64,000 bases of DNA from Jaapia argillacea MUCL 33604. Taxonomy: Eukaryota; Basidiomycota; Agaricomycetes; Jaapiales; Jaapiaceae. The DNA is taken from NCBI GenBank assembly GCA_000697665.1, contig KL197737.1, positions 379,535 to 443,534 on the forward strand. Direction: 5' to 3'. Of this stretch, positions 1 through 10,000 are shown one piece after another; position 1 is the first letter of the stretch, and each line of letters starts with the position of its first letter. The notes below the pieces were generated by a model. That model saw nothing but the letters and a program-made list of their open reading frames with translations. It ran no database searches and had not been told where the DNA came from. Both the position numbers and the translations under genes were made by a program.

Positions 1-20
1 ACCCTGACCTTCTCGTCGCC

Positions 21-696
21 ATGAGTCTTACGGAGTCTCCAGTCAACGTCGTCCCCGACTCTACCAAACGTATGCAACGCCCGGGCCTGTCCCTCTGTTG
101 TCTGATAACATGCTTATGCTGCTGCCTACCATTTAGAGAACGTTGTCGTTGCGAAACCTCCCCCTGTGGGTGAGGAACCCGACTGTGAGCTCTTACCGTC
201 CTATAGCCTCCCCTGTTTCTCGCGTTAAATCCAATATGTGACCCAGTCCACAAGGCCTGGCTCCTAGCCCACCAGAAGCCCGATGGCTCTTTCCTCCAAC
301 ATTACGATTCGGTCCACGCCAACGGTTTAACTGCGAAGACCTTCCAATGGGGCATAGGCCCCCTCGTTGTTCGTAGCTTTCCCTCTACACCCCCAATCAT
401 GCTCGTCGGACTAAACGGTAAACCTGCTCCAGATCAAAGCCTCTCTCGACATCGAGATTCAAGATATCAAAGCCAACCTCGGCCTCCAAATCCCCATTCT
501 CGGCTACCACACCCTTGCCTCTTTCGATGGCAACCTCAGGCGTGGTGTCACGGTCAAAGTTGACGAACACTTTGCCAGTGGACAACTCACGTTCACCGTC
601 TCCGGGCCGCCGGGCAAGCGTGACCTGTCTGTCCACCTCGACATTAAATCCGTGGTCGGAAAATGGGATACGCAGCACTCCATCCTCACGTTTTGA
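21..696 (+). CDS. Orphan Cys-rich small protein, copy A (intact)
   Basis: I do not recognise this family. Three exons give about 176 residues: 21-165, 247-368 and 433-696. Intron 1 starts GTGGGT, intron 2 starts GTTCGT, and a CTAAAC branch point lies before the last acceptor. The start is the ATG shared by all three copies in the window. Near residues 23-40 is a cysteine cluster (CCLITCLCCCLPF) followed by basic residues, which could be a palmitoylated or membrane-touching segment. The C-terminal 87 residues alternate hydrophobic and polar residues (LGLQIPILGYHT, GQLTFTV), suggesting a small beta domain. There is no signal peptide. It is convergent with the site-2 protease relic. Open frames and matching splice sites in copies A and C argue that it is a real gene. 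Its function is unknown. Confidence 0.7.
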
Positions 697-1329
697 GGCA
701 ATGTAAGTCTCGATGACTGCTACTGGCATCACCTCAGACTCAATGACCTTCTTAGCAAACAGTAACCTCACGATAGTCCTTTTTCTAAGTCATTGGCGGA
801 AATATTTCTTCGACACTTGTACCGCTTTTCCTTGCGTTTCCCCTCATTTGTACCTTCTACCTGTGTGCTGTACCTCGTTGATCCCGAAATTATCATCACT
901 GAATCTCCCCCACTTTCCCCTGCCTGGTTTTGGTCTCGAACTCTGAGCTCAACCTACCGACTCTATTCTATATTGAGATGAGACCATGTCTATTTCTTTG
1001 ACTGGAGTGAATATCTTCGAACATCCGATTCCTTCCCATGGATCCTGCAATATGTCGGCTTGGTTCACTTCTGGCTCTTCCTCACGCCAATCGCCAGTTC
1101 AGACTGAAGTTTGCGGACGCAGTCAATTCCGTGAAACCCGAAGTGATTCAGTGAACATCCCTGCCCACGCGAAGCATGATTTTTCATCTAGGAAAGCGCT
1201 CAAACGGATATTTGATGGGGAAGTCTTCTAACACACTTGCTAGGATAGGTTCTTGGAGAATGGCATATGGTAACCTACGTGGATTTCGCCCGACATCCTT
1301 TGCCTTGTTGTAGGTGAAGCGACCGCAAA
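697..1329. other. Duplicated 3' flank, no gene recognised
   Basis: This segment is similar to 27.56-28.18 kb in copy C. Short open frames occur on both strands but none is kept cleanly between the two copies, so I read it as transcribed or non-coding flank between convergent genes. Confidence 0.5.
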
Positions 1330-2217
1330 GACCCCAAGTACTAGGGAAATCGCCATGAATCCCATGCAGGCCTTTCGCGCTGCCGTTTCTAGGTGGAATC
1401 TTATCCATTGGAAGAGAGTTTGGGATGGAGGCCGCGGAAGTGTGGCAGACTTACAATGTAGTTGTAATGTAATGGCCCGCTTCATGGACAACTTGACATA
1501 AAAAGAGGGATATCAAGAGGACCGGAAGATGGGAGAGGGGGACGGTGTCGCCAGGGATCTTAACAACCACTACACGCCGACGATCAGCACCAGAGAAGTA
1601 GAAGTGATGGTATCGAGAACTAAAACTCACAACGAGTCTGACAACATGGGTCTGACGCCTGCCGATCTCAGCAACAGAGACTGGAGTTTCATACACCTCC
1701 GAACCTCTTTTATGGAGGACGAAGGTGGAATCCCATGCGTCTCAAGTAAGTGCTACGGCATTCGATAGTGACTGAGGCTGGGGTCCAATCGCAGAGAAAA
1801 TGGACGAAGAGAATTACACCGATTTCCACACCAGCAAAACTATGGCTCCTACCACGCCGATCACTCCCAGAACACTGCCAATATCATCGACCTTTGTTAC
1901 GAGCTCGGTGATCGGTCGCTCTGTAGGGCGGGTGAGGATCGCATTGAGGATGTCGTGAAAGGAACTCAAGGCAGTTGTGTCGAGATTGAGATGAGAGTAT
2001 TTCAGAGATATCCGAGTTGACTTGTCTAGGGAATGCGCGAACGATGGATTGCGGCGCAACGGCGGAGAAACGGAGAGAGGGAGAGTATAAGACGGGGAGA
2101 GTTCGTCGATTTGCGGGTGTATAGGAGGTGAATTATATGGATTGCAAACCAGAATAGACCGATTGAAAACAAGAAACTGGATGCTGGCAACTTGGCATGG
2201 ATCGACGTGCAACGCAT
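1330..2217 (-). pseudogene. Site-2 protease relic (copy A), internally deleted
   Basis: This is the decayed paralogue of the protease at 28.4-30.6 kb. It keeps the N-terminal membrane part and the zinc-binding helix (HEAGHY, about 1,460-1,475). It then jumps, within the intron after that exon, to the last membrane segment near 1,340-1,400. About 1.34 kb is missing, covering the PDZ-like, Cys-rich and second metal-ligand (LDG) regions. Compared with copy C there are also 2 extra bases near 2,090 that shift the frame of the N-terminal exon, and the ATG used in copy C is not in frame. It cannot encode an active M50 protease. Whether any of it is transcribed is unknown. Confidence 0.8.
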
Positions 2218-2290
2218 TTGCAACTTGCACTTCGGTCCTAAATTTGGAAGGATGAGAGACGGAACTGGTTTTGCCGACCTGTTCAACCGG

Positions 2291-2784
2291 GGAGTATATA
2301 GGGCGCTAGTCGTGCCCAGCTCCAAGTTCAGGACCAGGTGAAGGTGAAGGAGACTGCGTCCGAGTCGAACCGGCCATGAATATTCTTATGTCCTTTTCAA
2401 TGGGGGAAGGAGATTTTGAGGAAGGATGCGGGAGGGGAGGGGTACACATATATACAGCTTCGCGTCGTTGGTATCTCGTAAGTGTGGTGTGATGCCATGG
2501 TCTTGTTCGCTTGGTGTTGATTTTTGTTTTGGTGGAAGAATCTTTGGTTTGTTTGTTAATGGTCGGTTGAGGGGTTTCATTCTAGGTTTCTGAGAGATGT
2601 GTTTTCCTTCTTCTGCAAGTGGGTTTGATCAGTTCCAACTCGAAGTTCTTGATGCGTGGCTCTGTTGACCAAGGACTGCCATATCACATTCTTGTATGAG
2701 AATGTGACTATTTTTCGAAGTGGTATGCATGGCTAGGTAATCTCACACTCCTTACATGCCCTCGCCCTGAATCACAAATACATA
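2291..2784. other. Intergenic, no gene recognised
   Basis: About 490 bp lie between the 5' end of the protease relic and the 3' end of the dehalogenase. Its left part (2,292-2,400) resembles the left edge of copy B (23,566-23,665). It therefore looks like the former promoter side of the site-2 protease unit. Confidence 0.5.
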
Positions 2785-3714
2785 CTACAACTTGCTCAAC
2801 TGCAATCCCAGAATCCCATCCAAACTTTGTACGATCTTTGTTGGTCGAAAGTCTTCGCCTAAGCATTTATCTACCCAAGGGTTCTGTGCGCGGTTTACCC
2901 AGATTGTGGAGAGGTTGGAGGTGGAGGCTCCTGTTATGTCGAATGGGTTTCTGTGTGGGTTGATGAGTGGGAGGAGGAGAGGAAGTGTGGTAGGGAGACA
3001 AGGCGTACCCGCTGACCAACCAGACGTCGCCTGGGGAATCGGTTTTACCGACGAATTCTAGGAGGCCTTTGTAGATGGCGGGAGAGGGTTTGTAGCGTTT
3101 TATGGAATCTGCTAGGTAGAAGTTGGTGAGGGATGGGAGGAGGGATGAACTTGCGAGAGCCGAGTGGATCATCTATAATAATTTTATGGTGAGATTTTAG
3201 GCAATGGAGGTTGTGATGTGAATGGAAGGGACCTTTTCGGTGCCGTTTGAGAATATCACGATTTGGATGTTTGGGTCGTTGGCGAGGGCTGTTATCGTTT
3301 TCGTTGCGTCGGCGAAGGAGGGGAGGTGGGTGTAGGCTTCCATTAGAGCTGAGATGGCTTCTTCTTCGAGGGTTACGTCCATTTCGGAGGCTGCGTGACG
3401 GAGGGATCTTCTGGTGATTTGGTCGAAGGGTTCGTAGATTTCTGTTGGTGGGTGTTAGTATGTAGGAGGAGGGAGAGGGGAGGGGAGAGGACCCATTGAG
3501 TTTAGTCTCCATGTGTATCTGTGATGGAAGTAAGTGGGTGAGAGAGAGAGGAGGGGAGAGGAGGGACGGACTCGAGCTGGTAGCGTCGCCAGAGAGCACT
3601 CATTTGTTTGGCAAAGGGTTCATCGAGGCCTGCCCATGTTTGGAGAGAGGAGGAGATGGAAGATGTGTCGAGGATTGTGCCGTAGACGTCGAATGCGAGT
3701 ACTTTCTTTGCCAT
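2785..3714 (-). CDS. Haloacid dehalogenase type II (HAD hydrolase)
   Basis: This encodes a HAD-superfamily hydrolase of the 2-haloacid dehalogenase type, about 245 residues in five exons. Motif I is at the N-terminus (FDVYGTILD, nucleophile Asp). The cap follows (QLEYTWRLNSMG, joined across an intron). Motif II is IFSNGTEK, the motif III region is around KRYKPSP, and the acidic end has SGNPFDITGA with IWVNR, as in type II dehalogenases. The likely reaction is hydrolytic removal of halide from short 2-haloacids, but fungal members may act on other small substrates. The ATG at 3,714 puts the nucleophile Asp at about residue 9, as is usual. It is divergent from the myosin gene with 361 bp between the starts. 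Confidence 0.88.
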
Positions 3715-4075
3715 CGTCGTCGTCGCTGGAGGAATGAAGACTATGAGACGGGAACGATTTCGACCGTGGTCTGCGAAGGAGGCCTTGAGAACCAGGCCAT
3801 GACGCGCATCTTATCTTATCTACAATTAGACGCTTACGTCATGTCAATTATCTGTCACGTCGTCGCCTCCTGAGACCAGTCACGCCATGTTGATACGTGA
3901 CACGGAGGCGAGCGTGACACCCTCCTATACCTTGGTGTCCCCGTGTGGCTTGGATTCACGCGATCCCTTGTTTATACCCTCACCGACACTGACGACGCAC
4001 GGACCACTCGACCCCGACACGACTAGCAAACAACAAACAAGGATCAAGTAACGAATACACAGATAGAGGGAGGGC
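3715..4075. promoter_or_regulatory. Shared divergent promoter, dehalogenase / myosin II
   Basis: The 361 bp between two divergent start codons must hold both promoters. It contains a CRE-like TTACGTCA (3,834-3,841), further CACGTC/GTGACACG-type elements, and a TTTATACC stretch about 105 bp before the myosin ATG that could act as a TATA element. Binding is inferred from the sequence only. Confidence 0.5.
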
Positions 4076-7000
4076 ATGCCAGCACCACGCCCCTCTCAAA
4101 GCGCAGAGGCCGCAAGGGCAGCCGCCTTGCAAGCTGAATTCAACGAGAAGAAATGGGTCTGGGTTCCAGATGATAAAGAGGGCTACTTGGCTGGATGGGT
4201 TGTTAGAGAGGAGGACGATGTTGGAGAGATTGTTTTGGCTGCTGGAGGCGAGGTCTGTCTTCTCCCCCTCTCCTTTTCTTCATTCAATGTGTGTTGGGTG
4301 TCGACCAAGTGTACTGATTAATAAGTGTAGATTCGCAGGATGCCTTTGTATTTGTTGAGCAAGATGAACCCACCCAAGTTTGATAGGGTCGATGACATTG
4401 CCGATTTGACATTTTTGAACGAGGCTAGCGTCGTTCATAATCTCAGGTTGAGGTATGGTTCGGGCGCTATCTATGTCAGTCTCTTTCATTCTGCCTCTCG
4501 TTATCCTTTGTCCCATCATTTACATCAACCTACACCTTCCCCTGTCTCTTTCTGTACTCCATTCCTCTTGCGTCCCATGTCTCCCCATTCCCCCCTAATT
4601 CACCAACCATGCCCATCTGTTCGGACATCACTAACCTTTGTCCCACCCATAGACATACTCGGGTCTCTTCTTAGTAGCCATCAACCCGTACCAACCCCTC
4701 CCACTCTACACCCCCTCTATCATTGCCCAATACCGCGGCAAACGGAAAGCAGGTGTGTAGCATTCATTGTGTCGATTCCTTCTCCCCACCTCATTGTACT
4801 GTTGCCCTTATGAAATTATTACTGATTTTTTTGGTCGTGATGTAGAGAACCCTCCGCATATATTCGCAATCGCCGAGAGGGCTTGGGTTAATATGGGTGA
4901 GGAGAGGGAGAATCAGAGTATTTTGATTACGTACGTTCCTTTCTCCTCGCCCCACCTTTAATCATTCATTTTTCGTCCCTCCCTTCCCCATTTATCCCCC
5001 TCCATCGCTCCCCATCCCTATTAATTGCCATTACCGTTTCCTTCGCTAACCCACCCCCACAGAGGAGAATCAGGAGCAGGCAAGACAGAAAGCACCAAAA
5101 AAGTCATTCAATACCTAGCAGCAATAGCAACCGACACCCACCCACCCCAATCTCACTCCTCATCCTCCTCAATATCATACAACCCAACTGGTTCAACGAT
5201 AGGGGGATTGGCGTATAACTTGACTGGATCTTCTACTGGGTCGTTTTCGTCTTCGTCGATGCCTTCTATGGGGTTGCCCAGGTCGTCTTCGTTTAAGAAT
5301 GGCTTTGGTGGTGGGGGAGCAGGGGGAGGAGGAGGAGGGGGAGGGGGAGGGGGCAGTGGGATTTTGGGAGCGAAGGGGAGGTTGAATTTGTTGGAGAGGC
5401 AGATCTTGCAGGCGAACCCGATTTTGGAGGCTTTTGGGAATGCGCAGACTCAGAGGAATAATAATTCTTCCAGGTGGGTTTCGTTTTTCCTTGGTTCTCT
5501 CTTTTGGCATTGTCTTGACCCACTCGTCGTTGGTCTATACTCGTGAACGAAACTGAATTTGGGATGTTGCAGGTTTGGCAAGTTTATCAAGATCTCGTTT
5601 AAACCTGATGGATCGATTGGAGGTGCGAATGTTGATTGGTATTTGCTTGAGAAGAGTAGGGTTGTTAGGAGGTCTGAAGGGGAGAGGAGTTTTCATGTGT
5701 TTTATGGGTTGTTGGGCGGTGGTGGGGCGCTTAAGGGTGCGTTTTGTCTTTGTTGAGTGGTGGTTTTGGGTGTGGATGGCTGATGTGTTTTTGGTAGATA
5801 CGCTGTTGTTGGAAGGAGGAGTGGAGGATTACGAGTATTTGAATAAGAGTAGGAGGGAGGTTGATGGGGTTGATGATAGAGAGGAGTGGAGGTTGTTGTT
5901 GGTGAGTTTTGGTTTTTCTTTGTTGTTTGGGACAGGGCGCTGACGGGTGTGTTTATGATGTCCCGCCCGACTCCCATCCTCTCTCGTCATCCTCTCAATC
6001 CCATTGACCCGACCCTCTGCCCCGCCCACCAGAACGCATTCGAAGTCGTAGGCTTCACCCCAACCGAACAACTCGACTTATTCCGCATCGTAGCCGCCAT
6101 CCTCCACATTGGCAATATCAACATCACAGCTACACGTTCGGACGATGCAGTCATGCCCGACCCTTCTCAGGCCGAACGGGTATGCCACTTGCTCGGTATC
6201 CCCCTATCTGAATTCACTCGAGCGGTTCTGCGTCCTCGAGTACTCGCTGGGAGGGAATGGGTCACTCAAGCCCGAACGCGCCAACAAGCTCTTGACGAAT
6301 TAGCGGCGTTGTGCAAGACTCTTTACGAGAAATCATTTGGAGCTCTAGTCGACAGGATTAACCGAGCTTTGGACCGACCCTCACCGAAAAGCACCTTTAT
6401 CGGTGTACTCGATATAGCCGGTTTCGAGATTTTCGAGAGGAATGGGTATGAACAGCTTTTGATTAATTATACTAATGAGAAGTTGCAGCAGTTTTTTAAT
6501 CATCATATGTTTGTGTTGGAGCAGGAGGAGTATGCGAGGGAGGCTATTGAGTGGGATTATTTGAATTTTGGGTTGGATTTGCAGCCTACTATTGAGTTGA
6601 TTGAGGGGACTGGGGGTGGGGGTGGGATGCAGGGTTTGGGGGGTGGGTTAGGAGTGGGAGGGGGTTTGGGAGGAGGAGGCGCGGGAGCAGGAGGGTTTGG
6701 GGGGATTGGACAGGGGGGAGGTGTGGGAGGTGGTGGGATTGGGATTTTGAGTTGTTTGGATGAGGAGTGTATCATGCCCAAGGCTACGGATTTGACGTTT
6801 ACGGAAAAGTTGCATCATCTTTGGGGTGGGGAGGTTGGTCCTGATCAGGTACGTGTTCGTCTTTTTCGTTCATGCTTTGATTGGGGTTGATTGGGATTTG
6901 TAGGAAGTTCATCCTGGAAGGTTCAAATATGAACCTGCGAGGTTCGAACAAGGTTTCATCGTCCAACATTATGCTGGCAAAGTGGAGTATAGAACCGATG

Positions 7001-10000
7001 GGTGGTTGGAGAAGAACAAGGATCCGTTGAATGATAACCTCTCGCGCGTACTCGCTTCTTCTTCGGAAAAGTACGTCGCGTCGTTGTTTGCGGATTATGA
7101 GGATCCGTTGGCTATGACTATGGGGTCTGGTGGAGGCGGTGTTGGAGGAGGACAGATGACGACTACGGTTGGGAAGAAGAGGACTTTGAAGAAGGGTGCG
7201 TTTAGGACTGTTGGACAGAGGCATAGGGAACAACTTGGGAGTCTGATGGCACAGTTGCATGCCACTCAACCTCATTTCGTGAGGTGTATCGTGCCGAACA
7301 CCTTGAAGAAACCGGCGCGGGTGGATATTCCTCTCGTTTTGGACCAGCTGCGGTGTAATGGTGTTCTGGAAGGCATCAGGATCGCAAGACTTGGTTATCC
7401 GAATCGGTTACCTTTTGTGGAGTTTAGGCAGAGGTATGAAGTCCTTACGCCCGGCATTATTCCTCGAGGGTACATGGATGGAAGGAAAGCGTGTTTGAGG
7501 ATGGTTGACGCGTTGGAGTTGGATAAAGCGAATTTTAGGATTGGGACGAGTAAGATTTTCTTCAAGGCTGGTGTTTTGGCGGATTTGGAGGAGAGGAGGG
7601 ATGCGTTGTTGTTTGATATTTTTGGGAGGTTGCAGGCTGTTGCTAGGATGTGGACGGCTAGGAGACAGATGAAGAAGGTTTTGAATAGGGCTGTTGCGAT
7701 TAGGACTATTCAGAGGAATGCGAGGGTTTATGGGGAGTTGAGGGAGTGGCCTTGGTGGCAGCTTTATACAAAGGTGCGTGTGTTGGCTTTAGGTTGGGCT
7801 GGTGAGGATGCTGATATGGTGAGATTTTTAGGTTCGGCCTTTGCTTTCTGCTACGCGTAGCGATGATGAGTTGAGGAAGAAGGAAGCTGAATTGGCTTTG
7901 GCGAAGGAGAGGGCCGAGAGGGATAAGCAGGAGAAGGAGGCTTTGGAGACTCTGCGGATGCGTTTGGAGGCTGAGAAGAAGAAGACCGAGGACGCCCTAG
8001 AGGCGGAGAGGTCTTTGAGTGTTGATAAGGATGCCTTGCTGGAGAGGAGCAAGCAGCGGGAGAGCGAACTGGAGGAAGAGGTTGCCGCTCTTCAGGCTGA
8101 TCTCGACACCCTTGACTCCCAATTGGATCGAGCTCTCAAGATTCAGAGGGAAAGCGAAGAGAAGCACGAGGCCTTGAAGGACGCGTTTGACCAAGCCGCT
8201 GAACATCTCGTTCGGTTGGAGAGTGAGCAGCAGGAGTGGATGGTGCGGGAAGCTGAGCTGACGGATAGATTGGGCGAAGTAGAGAGCGAGGTAGACGTTA
8301 CGCGTCAGGAACGGGATGAGCTGCAGAAAGTAGAGGAGGAGCTGAAGAGCGCCATTGCCCAACGGGAGGAAGATCTGGCAAGGTTGAAGGAACGGGCAGA
8401 TGTTATGGTGGCGGAATTGGAAGGCAAGTTGGGTGCTGAGTTGCGGACCAAGTGAGTTTCTTCTCGGATTTTTCGTGAAAAGTGTCTTACGACTCTTCAC
8501 AGGGACGCTATCAAGGGCAAGGCCGATAGTTGGGAACACGAAGCTCGGCAAGCTAAGGAGCAGCTTGCTGAAATGGCTCGAACGGCCACAGAGTACACCG
8601 CTATCATCAGCAAGAAGGAAGGCCAAGTGGAGAAACTCACCATTGATCTCGAGACATTGCAACGGGAACGTGCTCGATCCTCGAAACAGATCATCGAACT
8701 CCAGGGTGAAATCGACACCCTTGGTGCTGAATTGGATGCTCAACGAGGGGATCGTGACCGTGAATCTAGCGCGAGGGTGCGCTTGCAAGAGGAGCTCGAC
8801 GAACTTCGTACCCTCATGGAGGCAAAAACCGGCGAGGAGAGCAGGCGTCTCGAGGCAGAGAAGAGTAAAGAGGTAGAACTGGTCGATCTTCGCGCTCAGG
8901 TATCTAAACTCCAGCAAGACCTCAACGACGCTCGCAAAGCGGCTCTGGAAGGCCAGAATAGGCTCAAGGTCGAACTTGACAAGATGGTTCGAGAGTACAG
9001 GAGTTTGGAGTCGTCGCACAAGTCCCTCCTACACCGCGAGCAAACAAGCAGTACTCAACTCAAGAAGGTCGAATCGTCGCTCAGCGAGGCCGAGAAAGCC
9101 AAGCGGTCGTTGGAGTCTGAATTGCAATCCGTCCGATCTCGACAGATTGATTTCGAAGGCGAATTGGCCGAAGCACAGAAGGCGAAAGAGGTTAGTTGTA
9201 TCTCACACTATTGTCGCCTATCTCTGATTTCTTCTCCAGAGTCTTGAACGACAACTAGCGACCGCTCAGTCGAGGTACCAAGACTTTGAGGATGTCGTAC
9301 TACAACTCGAGCGGGACAAGACAGCTCAGGACAGGCAATTAGAGACTCTCCGCAAGCAGTTGGACTCTGAGACTGCCAAGCGATCTCAGCTTGAGCAAGC
9401 GGTCTCCACGCAAAAGGCCGAAATCATTCGTCTCAAAGACCGTGTTGTCAAGGCGGATCGAGAGCTGAAGAAGGCCTTAGATGACTTGAAGGCTCGTGAA
9501 TGGGAGGTCAAGCAATTGGAGTCGAAACAAGACAAGACTATCGTCGAACACGTTCATGTCTTGGAGGAAGCCAAACGTGTCACCGATCGTCAACTTGCCG
9601 ATGCTCAAATCGAACTCCAGAAGAATGCAGCCTACATTCGGTCTCTCGAGAAGGCAAGGACTCGATTAGCTGGTGAGGCCGAAGACCTTGCCCGTACGAC
9701 GGAGATGGAGCGTGTAGAGCTGAGAGCGAAAGAGAAGGCGGTGAAGACACAGGAGGAAAGAGCCTCTCGGGCCCTGGCTGAATTGGAGAAGGAAAGGCGT
9801 GCGAGAGAAGCGGTGGAACTGCAAGTGCGCCGGCTGCAGGCTGATGTTATGAACGCCCAAAGCCACGCCACCGATCTCTCCCAGCAGCTTTCTAGCGTTC
9901 AACGGTCAAAAGATAACCTGGAGACCGAACTTGCTCGACTTGCCGACGACACTGAAACACCGACCTCCATGGCCAAAGTTCAGCGACAATATGAAACTCG

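Larger units (their letters stand above)
1..2290. repeat. Segmental duplication, copy A (truncated by the window edge)
   Basis: This stretch resembles 26.78-30.70 kb in the same orientation, and in part 23.6-24.6 kb inverted. It carries the small orphan gene on + and a site-2 protease relic on -, convergent as in copy C. Relative to copy C it lacks about 1.34 kb inside the protease (junction near 1,403-1,430) and about 240 bp near 1,335. It has one intron-1 unit where copies B and C have two. Similarity to copy C ends near 2,285, just upstream of the protease 5' end. Confidence 0.85.

Noticed and set aside
397-771. 124-codon - strand frame over the orphan gene
   Set aside because: The + strand frame has conserved start, splice sites and stop in copies A and C; the - strand frame is its shadow.
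6557-6781. Proline-rich open frame on the - strand
   Set aside because: It is the complement of the Gly-rich insertion in the myosin motor; the + strand frame is supported by motor motifs on both sides.
7997-9019. 340-codon - strand frame
   Set aside because: It is antisense to the myosin coiled coil, where biased codons keep the opposite strand open; it has no domain or splice logic of its own.
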